Counted from the first letter of the stretch, positions 1 through 8,740 are shown. The stretch is DNA of 15,473 bases from Candidatus Omnitrophota bacterium (GCA_016206875.1 JACQQR010000258.1:1-15473); one strand, 5' to 3'. Notes: generated by a model from the letters alone, not told the origin. Numbers and translations: made by a program.

Positions 1-31
1 ATGGAAGAATAACAGAAGAAGTACCCATCAT
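1..31 (-). other. Operon 3' flank; possible start of a further gene running off the window
   Basis: After the priming transferase stop, 25 AT-rich bases precede ATGATG (31-26 on the minus strand). The frame from there is open to the window edge, reading Met-Met-Gly-Thr-Ser-Ser-Val-Ile-Leu-Pro. No Shine-Dalgarno sequence is visible and ten codons are too few to judge coding, so this is only a possibility. Confidence 0.15.
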
Positions 32-56
32 AAAATGGAAATAATATTTTTTCTAA

Positions 57-1493
57 TTACTTCGCGCCTGCGCTGAGGAGCACGGCGGGGATGGTTTTAC
101 AAAGCAGCTTGATATCGAGCCAGAGCGACCAGCGGTCAATATAGGCCAAATCCATTTTCATCCAGGTATCGAAATCGGTGATGCGGTTGCGGCCGCAGGC
201 CTGCCAAATACAGGTAATGCCGGGGCGCATTGAAAGCCTTCTTCTTTGCCAAGGCGTGTAGCGCTCCACTTCTTTGGGAATCGGCGGGCGCGGGCCCACC
301 AAGCTCATATCCCCGTTGAACACATTCAGAAGCTGCGGCAGTTCGTCCAAACTCGTGGTGCGCAAAAATTTTCCGATGGGCGTGAGGCGCGGGTCGTTGG
401 CCATTTTAAATACGGGCCCTCTCATTTCATTCAAACGTCTCAGGCCGGCCAAGCGTGCTTCCGCATCCGGCACCATGGTCCGAAACTTGTACAGCTTGAA
501 TGTACGGCCGTTGAGCCCCGAACGCATTTGACTAAAAAATACGGGCCCCTTCGATGCGGCTTTGATGGAGAGCGCAATCACAATAAATAAAGGTGAAAGC
601 ACGAAGAGCGCGACGCCGGAAGCAACAATATCCATCAAGCGTTTCAGGAAAAGCTGAATCAAATCATCGGAAGTCGTTTCAAAAGTTAACAAATGAAACT
701 GCGCTAATTCATATTGCCTGGGCCTTGCAAATTTCTTGAGCTTAAAATAGTCAATAGCTACATTCACCCGTTTTCCAAGTTCCTCGCAATACAGCATCGG
801 CTGCTGAATATCTTGTATCCAGGCATGGGGCACGATGAAGAACACTTCATCGATGACAATCTTGGTGATAAATTTGCGTATATCGGAAATGTCGCCGATC
901 ACTTTGGCGCCCAAAATAGTTTTTCCCACCCTATCACGGTCCTTGTCGATGAATCCCACAATCACAAGCCCCCACTCCGGATGACGGGCCAAAAGCTCTG
1001 CAAATTCGCACGCGCGCCGCCCCGTTCCCACGATGAGCACGCGCCGCGTGTTATATCCGCGCCTGCGAAAATAGCTCATTAAAATAAACAGCACGAGTCT
1101 TTCTGCAACTAGGAGCGCCCCGGCGCTGAAAAATACAACAGAGATAAAGATACGGCTTACAAACTCCAGCCTCAATAAATAAGCAGCGCCGCCAAAAAGA
1201 AGCGTGGCAATGACTCCGGCCTTGCATACACCAAAAGTCAGATCAAAAAATCCGCGGCCGCGAAAAGAATCATAACTTCCGGAAAACCAGAGACCGGCGG
1301 CCCACACAGAAAGCACCAAGGGGAGTAATTTAAGATATTTTTCAAAAGGATAGAGCATGCCCACCAAGTCACCCCCATAAAAAAGACCTATAGAATCGCG
1401 GACCTGATAGCCTACATAAAAGGCCAGCGTCACTAAAATCAGATCGGAAACGAGAAGCACTCGCTTAAAAAATGCCGGGGCGTTTTTAAACAT
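57..1493 (-). CDS. Polyprenyl-phosphate sugar-1-phosphate transferase (WcaJ/WbaP-type priming enzyme)
   Basis: It transfers a hexose-1-phosphate from a UDP-sugar to undecaprenyl phosphate at the inner membrane, the first step of repeat-unit assembly. The N-terminal half (about residues 10-140) has four to five hydrophobic segments. A Rossmann-like domain (about 148-250, with VLIVGTGRR at 152-160) follows, as in the CoA-binding_3 region of the WcaJ/WbaP family. The C-terminal catalytic domain (about 280-478) begins with the membrane re-entrant helix. It carries YKFRTM (335-340), the Asp-Glu pair in TSLDELPQL (D383, E384), SLVGPRP (397-403) and RPGITCIWQ (423-431). The 478-aa length is normal for the long three-part family. 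An AAAGG sequence lies about nine bases before the start. It is the last gene of the operon, 41 bases after the GT26 gene. Family assignment is secure; the sugar (glucose, galactose or other) cannot be read from sequence. Confidence 0.95.
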   Translation of the reverse strand: MFKNAPAFFKRVLLVSDLILVTLAFYVGYQVRDSIGLFYGGDLVGMLYPFEKYLKLLPLVLSVWAAGLWFSGSYDSFRGRGFFDLTFGVCKAGVIATLLFGGAAYLLRLEFVSRIFISVVFFSAGALLVAERLVLFILMSYFRRRGYNTRRVLIVGTGRRACEFAELLARHPEWGLVIVGFIDKDRDRVGKTILGAKVIGDISDIRKFITKIVIDEVFFIVPHAWIQDIQQPMLYCEELGKRVNVAIDYFKLKKFARPRQYELAQFHLLTFETTSDDLIQLFLKRLMDIVASGVALFVLSPLFIVIALSIKAASKGPVFFSQMRSGLNGRTFKLYKFRTMVPDAEARLAGLRRLNEMRGPVFKMANDPRLTPIGKFLRTTSLDELPQLLNVFNGDMSLVGPRPPIPKEVERYTPWQRRRLSMRPGITCIWQACGRNRITDFDTWMKMDLAYIDRWSLWLDIKLLCKTIPAVLLSAGAK

Positions 1494-1520
1494 AACCGAT
1501 GACCTTTAAATTTAATTAAT

Positions 1521-1551
1521 AGGGACGGTTCTCCTTAAGAGAACCGTCCCT
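1521..1551. repeat. Perfect 13-bp-arm palindrome overlapping the end of the GT26 gene
   Basis: AGGGACGGTTCTC (1521-1533) and its exact reverse complement (1539-1551) surround a five-base loop. Read on the coding strand, one arm encodes the final Gly-Arg-Phe-Ser of the GT26 protein and the stop codon falls at the arm/loop boundary. The other arm lies in the spacer before the priming transferase. The stem is strong, but an AT-rich stretch rather than a U-run follows, so it is more like a dispersed REP-type palindrome than a standard terminator. Confidence 0.8.
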
Positions 1552-2299
1552 GATATTTCTGCTGCCACACCAGCCAAAAAAATTTCATATCTTCCACCAA
1601 ATATCGTTTCCACAACCGGCCGGGTTCCATCGCTAAGCGCCAAAACCATTCCAGTCCGTAGTGTCTCATCCATCGAGGCGCGCGAGGCAATGCACCGGCA
1701 GCAAAATCAATAGAAGCGCCAATGCCCAGGCTCACCGGAACCCCTGAGCATTCACACTTCTCGAGAAGCCACTTTTCCTGTTTAGGACAACCCACACCCA
1801 CAAACAAAATATCGGGGCGCGCCTCGCCGATCCTAGCGAGGATCTGCGCATTTTCCTCTGCGTCGCGCCCAAAGTTCATCGAGGGCGAATAGGCTCCCAC
1901 AATTTGGATTCCCGGATATTTTTTTTCGAGATTTTCTTTGGCTATTCGAGCTGTATCGCCTTTGCCGCCTAATAAAAATATTTTGTGCCCTTTTGCTTGC
2001 GCGAGCGCGCATAGTTCGAAAAAAAGATCCGAGCCCGCCACCCGGCCTTTAAACGGATGCCCCAGGAAATGAGCAGCCCAAACAAGCGGCATTCCATCCG
2101 GAACAACTAAGGCAGCCTTGCGATACGCCTCTTGCAAAATGCCGTCGTGTTGCAGGCGGATAATATGATCCGTATTGGGAGTCACCACATATGCGGGCTT
2201 CCTTTGCCCAATCAATGAGTCAACGGCCTGCACAGTTTCTTGCATAGAAGCAATATCGATGGGGACGCCGCAAATATTGTTTTTTTCAAATCGATGCAT
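1535..2299 (-). CDS. WecG/TagA/CpsF-family glycosyltransferase (GT26)
   Basis: GT26 enzymes add the second sugar (ManNAc, ManNAcA or glucose in known members) to a lipid-linked monosaccharide on the cytoplasmic face of the inner membrane, which fits its place beside the priming transferase. Family signatures are clear: TPNTDH at 40-45, VPDG around D68, a GGKG loop near 111-114, GVGCPKQEKW near 168-177, and a C-terminal region with GIGASIDFAAG, RAPRW, GLEW and EPGRLWKRY. The length of 254 aa is usual. It starts two bases after the propeller gene stops, with AAAGGTGGG upstream. Oddly, the last four or five codons and the stop lie in and beside a perfect palindrome (1521-1551), so the C-terminal Gly-Arg-Phe-Ser looks repeat-derived. 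The sugar donor cannot be predicted; the family call is firm. Confidence 0.95.
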   Translation of the reverse strand: MHRFEKNNICGVPIDIASMQETVQAVDSLIGQRKPAYVVTPNTDHIIRLQHDGILQEAYRKAALVVPDGMPLVWAAHFLGHPFKGRVAGSDLFFELCALAQAKGHKIFLLGGKGDTARIAKENLEKKYPGIQIVGAYSPSMNFGRDAEENAQILARIGEARPDILFVGVGCPKQEKWLLEKCECSGVPVSLGIGASIDFAAGALPRAPRWMRHYGLEWFWRLAMEPGRLWKRYLVEDMKFFWLVWQQKYQGRFS

Positions 2300-2301
2300 A
2301 G

Positions 2302-4401
2302 CTAGTTTCCCACCTTTGTTCTATAGACAGACCCCGCAAATCGTGAAAGATATAGGTAAGAACCGTTTGGCGAGAATGTCATGGCCGCTGCCCCAGTGCC
2401 CTGAGGCAAGTTGCCGGTAATCTCTTTCCAGGTTTTACCTCCATTTTGTGTCAAAAAAATTCCACCGCCCGAGCGGCCGCACCAATGTTCCGTGCTCACG
2501 GCAAGTGTATCCGGATTTTGCGGATGAAGCGCTATGGCTTCCATAGCTTCTGCCTCCGGCACACCGAACAAAAGCCTCCAGTCGCGCCCCCGGTTTTTGG
2601 AAATATAGAGCGACGCCCGATTTCCTTTTCCACTTCCGCTGATGTAGAGAGTGCCGTCACCGGCTACGGCCATATCAAAAATCCATTTCATTTCGGAAAA
2701 AATCAGCTTCCACGAGTTTCCCCCGTCCTCTGATAAATAAACGCCGCCCTTTTGCCCGCAAGCGGCCCAAAAAATTCTACTGGAATCAAACGGATCTACC
2801 GCCAGTCCGTTATAAATTGCTTTCGAATCCGGCTGACCCTCCGAGCGCTTCCAGCTTCGCCCCGCGTCTCGGGAGATAAAAAGCCCGCCGCCATCTTCCC
2901 CATCGATACCTAAATAAAGTTGATTCGGATTTTTTGGGTCTCGAGCCAAGGCACGCGGATATCCTTCATGCCATACCGTGCCTTTTTTCGATCTGTTCTG
3001 AGCAAGGCCTCGGCGGATGATCTCGAAATTCTTTCCTCCATCCGTGGTTAACACTACTTGATTTACATCTTCTTCCCAGGGAGAAGAAGTAGCCACGATA
3101 TGCTCTCCTTTTTTATCCAAAATCAAAACCCGCCAAATATGGCCATGCAGATTTTTTTGAAATTTTTGTGCCGGAAAAACGGCCTCGTAACTTTTTCCCC
3201 CATCCCGGCTTTTATAAAGGCCGTTATCCATGGCGGCCACATATAGATTATTCGTTGAATCAAAAACAATATCCGAGCCCACGGTATTAGGCGCGCCTCT
3301 AATTTTTTCTTTCCAGCTCACTCCTCCGTTATCACTTCGCCATACGCCCCACCAATCGGTGCGTAGAATGATTTCAGGCGAGAAGGGGCTAATGCGCACT
3401 GAGGCGGTCCTGCCCCCTGCTTTGGCCCACAGGCGTGTGGGATTTGCGTGCGTGTCCGCAAACATGTCGGCATCAGCGGCGCTCCACTCCATGCCCTTGC
3501 TCCGGCTCAGCATCACTCCGCCTTTCCAGTCTTTTTCCCAAGCGCAGGCAAGAAGCGTGTTGTCCTCGGATTCATAAACGGAAATCGAATTGATTAAGGC
3601 GCCAGAAACAGGCAGAGGCTTTGATACCATCCAATGTTGGCCGGTATCCGGAGAAATGAATAAGACGTTTTTCCCTGCAGCCATCACTTCGCCGGATTTC
3701 GAGAGAATGAGTAAGTCACGAACAGGCGCCAGCTCTCCCGGCTTGAGCACTTGCCAATGCCGGTTTTCAAAGGAATATCGCGCCAATCCCGATGCGGAAG
3801 CGGCAAATAAAAATTTGCCGTCCGGAGTCAGCGCCAAAGCCGTAATCGGTTTTTTTTCACGTAAAGGGTGCTCTTTGGAAAGGGTTTTCCAGTTTTGTCC
3901 ATAATCGCCCGAATAAAAAACAGAGCCGCCTGCCGTCCCCACATAAACCGTTTCGGGACTTTGGGGCGCTAAGGCGATGCTGCGGCGGCTTTGAGACCGT
4001 TCAAAAGCAATTTTCCCGTTGAGCGTGTGACACTTCCGCCAAATGCCGCCTCCGTTACGGGAAACGAACAACCCTTCTTTCGTGCCCGCATAAATCAGTT
4101 CCGGGCGGCTGGCTGAAATAGCCAGGCAGTAGACAGAAAGTTGCCCCAACCCGCGGTTGATACATTGCCAGTTTCCACCTAAATTTTTGCTTTTCCAGAT
4201 TCCGCCTACATCCGAAGTCAAATACACCGTATTTTTATCCGAATTGGAAAATTCCACCGCCGGATAAAATCCGCCTCCATACCAGCCCGCGAATTCCCAA
4301 TGAGGCCCGGATGCTGAGGCAAAACTTAGGCGCGGATTAAAAACCAGGGAGAGTGCAAACAACACTATTAGAACAAGTGTACTTTTAATTCTCATTTCCA
4401 T
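2302..4401 (-). CDS. Secreted Asp-box beta-propeller protein, GH74-like architecture
   Basis: The frame is open from 4467, but I place the start at 4401 (MEMRIKST) or 4395 (MRIKST). Either is followed by a basic and then hydrophobic signal peptide ending near SFASA, and GGGGCGG lies just upstream. Numbering from 4467, twelve Asp-box-like motifs (S/T-x-D/N-x-G-x-x-aromatic) occur at 93, 136, 186, 272, 321, 378, 420, 474, 532, 579, 623 and 673. That is enough for two seven-bladed propellers. The order YLTSDVGGIW (82-91), ISPFSPEIILRTDWWGVW (359-376) and AAMDNGLYKS (411-420) resembles the corresponding segments of GH74 xyloglucanases. In those enzymes the catalytic acids lie in the DVGG segment and in a later Asp; here the candidates are D86 and D414. 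It is exported, in an EPS operon, overlapping the GT2 gene by 17 bases. Sialidase/Vps10/Ycf48-like folds share Asp boxes, so hydrolase activity is inferred, not shown. Confidence 0.8.
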   Translation of the reverse strand: MEMRIKSTLVLIVLFALSLVFNPRLSFASASGPHWEFAGWYGGGFYPAVEFSNSDKNTVYLTSDVGGIWKSKNLGGNWQCINRGLGQLSVYCLAISASRPELIYAGTKEGLFVSRNGGGIWRKCHTLNGKIAFERSQSRRSIALAPQSPETVYVGTAGGSVFYSGDYGQNWKTLSKEHPLREKKPITALALTPDGKFLFAASASGLARYSFENRHWQVLKPGELAPVRDLLILSKSGEVMAAGKNVLFISPDTGQHWMVSKPLPVSGALINSISVYESEDNTLLACAWEKDWKGGVMLSRSKGMEWSAADADMFADTHANPTRLWAKAGGRTASVRISPFSPEIILRTDWWGVWRSDNGGVSWKEKIRGAPNTVGSDIVFDSTNNLYVAAMDNGLYKSRDGGKSYEAVFPAQKFQKNLHGHIWRVLILDKKGEHIVATSSPWEEDVNQVVLTTDGGKNFEIIRRGLAQNRSKKGTVWHEGYPRALARDPKNPNQLYLGIDGEDGGGLFISRDAGRSWKRSEGQPDSKAIYNGLAVDPFDSSRIFWAACGQKGGVYLSEDGGNSWKLIFSEMKWIFDMAVAGDGTLYISGSGKGNRASLYISKNRGRDWRLLFGVPEAEAMEAIALHPQNPDTLAVSTEHWCGRSGGGIFLTQNGGKTWKEITGNLPQGTGAAAMTFSPNGSYLYLSRFAGSVYRTKVGN

Positions 4402-5293
4402 AAACCGCCCCGCGCGCAAATCCTGCGCCCCATGAAAAAAGCCCGCATAAAAATACAGGCAAGACAATACAAAATCTGGGAATCATACCCACGTGCTCGC
4501 GGAACATCCTGGCTGCGATTCTCAGAAACTTGATCCCCATAAAACCGGGCAAAAACACAAGAGGCCACAAACCACGGCAATAAAATTTTGAGTATTCCAT
4601 ATTTTGTCTATGAAGAAGCGCATAGCGCCCCAAAAGCATTTGATTGGCTAGAAAATGAACCGGCGCTTCGCGGAAAATGTGCATCACCCGGACCTCGGGC
4701 ACAAACCAAACCGTAGTTTTTTTACCGGCCTCCATGCCAAACATCACATCCTCACAGGCGCGAATCTGCGGAAACCCTCCGATTTCATGAAACAGTTTTC
4801 GATCGCAAAAAAGATTGCAGGAAGGGACAAATTTCTTTTCTCTTCTTATTTTGTTTTCTCCTTGCGCCCCGATAAATTCGTTGAATTCAAGAAATAATTG
4901 GGCCGCGGCAATCATTTTTTTGCTTTGAAATTCCGGAAGCGCTACGGCCCCGCCGCCCAACCAGCAGCCTTCTTTATAAGCCTTTATGATTTGCTCCAGC
5001 CAATCCGGCTCCGGGCAGGTGTCTGCGTCCAAAAATGCGACCACATCTCCTTGCGCCATACGCGCGCCGATATTCCGGCTCGTGGCAGGCATCACGTGAA
5101 CGCCCGGATGGATTATTTTGATATTGTTTAAAGCGGCGCAGCGCAAGAAGAGCGCTGTTTTGCCGTCATCGGAAGAATCCACCACAATCACCTCCAAAAT
5201 AGACTGCGCGCAGGTTTGCGCGCGCAAGCCGCGAAAGGTGTAGCTGATCGTGGGAAACGAGTTATACGAAGGAATCACAATAGAAACTTTCAT
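4385..5293 (-). CDS. GT2 family glycosyltransferase with C-terminal membrane segments
   Basis: This is a cytoplasmic-face inverting glycosyltransferase that would add one sugar to the lipid-linked repeat unit. The GT-A fold signature is complete: VSIVIPSYN (3-11), VIVVDSSDDG (35-44), the metal-binding DAD at 89-91 (in FLDADTCP) and an ED pair at 181-182 that matches the usual acceptor-site/base region. Residues 245-295 hold one or two hydrophobic segments, so the enzyme is probably membrane-attached. The length (302 aa) is typical. The start overlaps the polymerase stop as ATGA, with AGGAGG (5298-5303) four bases upstream, so translation is probably coupled. The 3' end overlaps the propeller gene. 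Donor and acceptor are unknown. Confidence 0.93.
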   Translation of the reverse strand: MKVSIVIPSYNSFPTISYTFRGLRAQTCAQSILEVIVVDSSDDGKTALFLRCAALNNIKIIHPGVHVMPATSRNIGARMAQGDVVAFLDADTCPEPDWLEQIIKAYKEGCWLGGGAVALPEFQSKKMIAAAQLFLEFNEFIGAQGENKIRREKKFVPSCNLFCDRKLFHEIGGFPQIRACEDVMFGMEAGKKTTVWFVPEVRVMHIFREAPVHFLANQMLLGRYALLHRQNMEYSKFYCRGLWPLVFLPGFMGIKFLRIAARMFREHVGMIPRFCIVLPVFLCGLFSWGAGFARGAVYGNEN

Positions 5294-6654
5294 AGAGCCT
5301 CCTGAGTTTTAGAAGACTTGAGAATGACCCCGATAAAAAACAAAAAATACCAATTAAACGCCAGGTAATAGAGCATGTTGTCGGCGGCGCATGAAATGAA
5401 ATAGCTGATGAAGTAAGCCGCTGCCAGCGCGCATTCATTTGAATTTTGTCCTACCCACCGAGTCATGCCTTTCCACAGATCTTTAAAGATAAAAAGAAAA
5501 ACGGTTACAAATGCCGTAAGGCCCACAACACCGCTTTCAAATAAGGTTTCAATCCAGGTATTGTGAGGCGCCACGCCTACATACGTTGGAAAGAAATTCA
5601 CGGAGAGCGGTTTGAACGAGGCCAAACCGTATCCCAATACCGGATTTTGCCAGATATGCTCCCATGCCCTTTTCCACAGCTCCCATCTCCAGGCAAAAGA
5701 GTTCAAATCGCTGCGCAGTGTGCCGCCGGTATTCTGAAACAGATCCTGAATGCGATCGGCCACCGGCGGAATAAAAGCGAAAATAATGGGAGCCGCCAGA
5801 CACAAAAAGAAATACTTTCTATTTCGAAAAAGCCCGTAGAAAAGGAAAAATAACCACGCGCCCAGCCAGGCATTTCTGGATTTAGTGGCGATCAATAAAA
5901 CAATCACATCCAATAAATAAAGACGCAACAGATTCCGGGAAATGATTCCATACGGGCGCGTGGGATTCTTGAGCGCATTGAAAACCAGGACAATCACAAA
6001 CAGCAAATAAAACCCCAAAATATTCGGATGAGAAAAAGTTCCGGTAATACGCATCAATCCCTCTTCATAAAAGCGGCCGCCGCGCAGTAGATCGAAATGG
6101 GCATACAGCACAGGAAGCGCCGTGGTCCACAGCAAGAGCCTGAGCCAACCGGATTTTTCCCGGCTGTTCTGAATGAGGGCGAAGGGAATGGCCGCCATGC
6201 AAAAATAAGTGAACAAATTCAAAAATAATTTCATCGCCTGGATTTTAACCGGGCTCGTGAAAATAGCGATCAAACAAATAAACAAATAAAAGGCCCATGC
6301 CTTCCACGCCGTGTATTGCCGAATGACATCCGGCTTTCTGGCAATCAAAACGGCGGCCAGAAAAATAATCAGCAAGTTGATAAAAGCGCCCAGACCGAAA
6401 TCGGCTCCCATCCATCCCATTTTAGTTTGGTTCAGAACCGGATCCAGAAGCACCCGGGTAAAAAGCACCAAGGCCAGCACGGTTTCGGGCCTGAAAATAG
6501 AAAGAACCAGCACGGCGAAAATAGCCGGCGAGGCGAACAAATATAAAATATTCCGCTCCGCAAGCGGGGCACTGACGATGAGCGCCGCGCCGGCCGCCAA
6601 ACTCATCAACACAACCAGCCAAATAGAAGGCCTAAGAATAGATAAGCTCTGCAT
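5290..6654 (-). CDS. Wzy / O-antigen-ligase-type polysaccharide polymerase
   Basis: This is a polytopic inner-membrane protein (about 10-12 hydrophobic segments over 454 aa) of the Wzy_C/O-antigen ligase family. It would polymerise flipped repeat units on the periplasmic side. Family landmarks: TGTFSHPN near 204-211, a KSRNAWLG motif at 258-265, then the large periplasmic loop with WELWKRAW (324-331), NPVLGYGLASF (337-347) and the APHNTWIETLFESGVVGL block (362-379), whose PHN and E/G positions are conserved in the family. Ligases and polymerases share these motifs. Polymerase is favoured because the locus also encodes a flippase and a Wzz-type co-polymerase but no lipid A-core genes. The start overlaps the upstream GT gene by 23 bases and the stop overlaps the next GT2 gene by 4. 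Confidence 0.9.
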   Translation of the reverse strand: MQSLSILRPSIWLVVLMSLAAGAALIVSAPLAERNILYLFASPAIFAVLVLSIFRPETVLALVLFTRVLLDPVLNQTKMGWMGADFGLGAFINLLIIFLAAVLIARKPDVIRQYTAWKAWAFYLFICLIAIFTSPVKIQAMKLFLNLFTYFCMAAIPFALIQNSREKSGWLRLLLWTTALPVLYAHFDLLRGGRFYEEGLMRITGTFSHPNILGFYLLFVIVLVFNALKNPTRPYGIISRNLLRLYLLDVIVLLIATKSRNAWLGAWLFFLFYGLFRNRKYFFLCLAAPIIFAFIPPVADRIQDLFQNTGGTLRSDLNSFAWRWELWKRAWEHIWQNPVLGYGLASFKPLSVNFFPTYVGVAPHNTWIETLFESGVVGLTAFVTVFLFIFKDLWKGMTRWVGQNSNECALAAAYFISYFISCAADNMLYYLAFNWYFLFFIGVILKSSKTQEAL

Positions 6655-8740
6655 AAGAATTCTCGATTTTTTTAACAGCCTGGCGGATATTGAATTGCCT
6701 CATGCAAATTTGATATCCGTTTTCTCCGATTTCACGGCGGAGATTTTCATTCCCCAAAAGACGCACCATGGACTCGGCCCATCCCTGATCGGAATACGGA
6801 TTGACGAGCACACCGCTTTTCCAACTCTCGATGAACTCTCCGTGGCATCCCACCCCTTCAGAAATTACGGCGGGCACTTTCATGCTCATCGCTTCCAGAA
6901 GCGCTATAGAATGAAGCTCTAAAAAGGAGGGCAGGAGGAAAATATCCGAAACAGCCAAAAGCTCTTCCGTGTTCGGATAAAATCCCAGAAGCCGCACGTG
7001 TTCTTCGAGCTCCATTTCAATCAAGTGCATGCGGAAAGATTCAAGCAAGGGCCCGTCGCCTGCGATCACAAAAAATACATCGGGTACGTGCTCGATGACC
7101 CGGGGGGCAATCCGGAAAATGAGATCGATATTTTTTTCGGGAGCGATACGCGCCGCCGTCAGCACTACCCGGGCGTTGGGCGGAATGCCTGCGCGGGTCC
7201 GGACCCTCGATGCGCAGAAAGAATCCAGCGGCTGGTGCCGGGCAGCAGGAATTCCGTTATAGACTTTTTGGATTTTTTCTTTCGGATAAAAGTGATTGTG
7301 AACGAGAAAATCACGGTTTTCCCGGGTGAGCACAATCACCCGATTGGATAAATGCTTCAAATATCTGGCGTAGCCGAATTGACGCGTAGTGCCCCGCCTC
7401 TTTCTGAAATCTTCGGGATGCGTGTAGCGGAAATCATGCACATGCTCAACCAGTTTGGTTCCGGTAAGCCGGGCGGCCGCAAGACCCCACAGATGCGCAT
7501 TAAAGTTGTGTGTGTGCACAATCTGTATTTTATTTTTGCGAATATACCGGGCCAGGCGCCAAATAATTTTCAAGCTATCAAGGCTTTTTATCCGGTGATT
7601 TTCCTCAGCATATTTATAGAGCCGCACATCCGTTTCACGAAAACGGCTTTCTATTTCACCCCCGTACGAATACGCCACGTGAACCTCCACGCGATCTTTA
7701 TCCATATGGGTCACCAGGTTATAGAGATTGGCCTCGGCGCCACCCAAATTCAGGGTTTTAATGATGTGCAGTACCTTGATTTTTTGAGGTATCGAGTGAC
7801 GCAAATGCCAGCGTTTTCTTTTCTTAAGTTTCTTAAAGTTATTTTTAGAAACCAGTTTTGAGCAAACTGAAACGGCTGCCTTGAGCTTGGCCATCTTCTC
7901 CGGATCCCGGTTCAATATCGCCTCTAGAAAATCAATCAACAGCAATCCGAAAACCGAATAACCGAAAAGCACATGAAAAAATAAATTATCGGGACGATGC
8001 TTGCGGAATACGTAATAATAATTGCGGATTTGCATCTGCTTGAGCGCTACAGGGTCTAGGCGATTGGACAAGGCGTTCACATGCCGGAATTTTGCATCCG
8101 GAATAAGTTTGAGTTTGGTGATTTTGGATACGCGATACGTCAGCTCGGCGTCTTCACGGAAGCTGTATCCGGAAAACCACGAATCGAAACATTCCTGTTC
8201 CAGACATTTTCTTCGAAAAATCATGTTGTAGCCGGAGATCAATTCTACGTAGCGGGGTTTTTTAATTTCGCGGCTATCCACATCACAAAACGGATGACCG
8301 AATCCCGACCAGGTCATCCGGGCATTGAAATGATCCAGCATAAATACCCATAACAGAATCCGCCGCAGCGCCCACTTCCATCCTTTGGGACGCACGCGCA
8401 GTTCCACGCATCCGGAAACCCCGCCAATAGCCGGGTCACGGAATGCCTCCAGCGCTTTTTCGAAATAATCGTCATGGAGCACCACATCGTCATCCACGAA
8501 ACTGATAAAATTTCCGGCGGCTTGCCTCAGTCCGCGGTTACGGGCGCGCGCGCAACTTTTTTCGGCTTGAAATACGTATGAATAACCGTACTCGCGCACG
8601 ATTTTTTCTGTCTCGCCGTCTGTGCTTTGGTCCACCACGATCACTTCGTCCGGCAGACGGGTTTGGCGTTTAAGCGATTCCAAGGTATTTTTCAAAAATC
8701 CGGGACGATTCAATGTAGGGATCACCACGCTGACTTTCAT
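6632..8740 (-). CDS. Bifunctional GT2-GT4 fused glycosyltransferase
   Basis: One 702-aa frame contains two complete glycosyltransferases. Residues 1 to about 275 form a GT-A (GT2) domain: VSVVIPTLNRP (3-13), VIVVDQSTDG (33-42), metal-binding DDD at 83-85, ED at 196-197, and hydrophobic stretches near 126-136 and 253-275. A basic linker (about 300-318, KKLKKRKR) leads to a GT-B (GT4) domain from about 320: VLHIIKTLNLGGAE (323-336), HTHNFNAH (409-416), AARIAPEKN (529-537), AGDGP (560-564) and the retaining E-x7-E signature at E608/E616. Such a protein could add two successive sugars, one inverting and one retaining. The start overlaps the flippase stop as ATGA, with GGAGG seven bases upstream. 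Donors are unknown. No internal start near the linker looks strong enough to suggest separate translation. Confidence 0.93.
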   Translation of the reverse strand: MKVSVVIPTLNRPGFLKNTLESLKRQTRLPDEVIVVDQSTDGETEKIVREYGYSYVFQAEKSCARARNRGLRQAAGNFISFVDDDVVLHDDYFEKALEAFRDPAIGGVSGCVELRVRPKGWKWALRRILLWVFMLDHFNARMTWSGFGHPFCDVDSREIKKPRYVELISGYNMIFRRKCLEQECFDSWFSGYSFREDAELTYRVSKITKLKLIPDAKFRHVNALSNRLDPVALKQMQIRNYYYVFRKHRPDNLFFHVLFGYSVFGLLLIDFLEAILNRDPEKMAKLKAAVSVCSKLVSKNNFKKLKKRKRWHLRHSIPQKIKVLHIIKTLNLGGAEANLYNLVTHMDKDRVEVHVAYSYGGEIESRFRETDVRLYKYAEENHRIKSLDSLKIIWRLARYIRKNKIQIVHTHNFNAHLWGLAAARLTGTKLVEHVHDFRYTHPEDFRKRRGTTRQFGYARYLKHLSNRVIVLTRENRDFLVHNHFYPKEKIQKVYNGIPAARHQPLDSFCASRVRTRAGIPPNARVVLTAARIAPEKNIDLIFRIAPRVIEHVPDVFFVIAGDGPLLESFRMHLIEMELEEHVRLLGFYPNTEELLAVSDIFLLPSFLELHSIALLEAMSMKVPAVISEGVGCHGEFIESWKSGVLVNPYSDQGWAESMVRLLGNENLRREIGENGYQICMRQFNIRQAVKKIENSYAELIYS

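Noticed and set aside
1521..1551. Rho-independent terminator after the GT26 gene
   Set aside because: The stem is strong but is not followed by a U-run in the transcript, and the next gene starts 41 bases after the GT26 stop with no new promoter visible.
4402..4467. Upstream extension of the propeller gene to the ATG at 4467
   Set aside because: The extra 22 residues overlap the GT2 coding sequence in another frame and would precede the signal peptide. The starts at 4401/4395 fit secretion and have a G-rich ribosome site.
6311..6922. 203-codon plus-strand open frame across the polymerase/GT junction
   Set aside because: It is antisense to conserved parts of two recognised genes, with no family motif and no convincing ribosome site.
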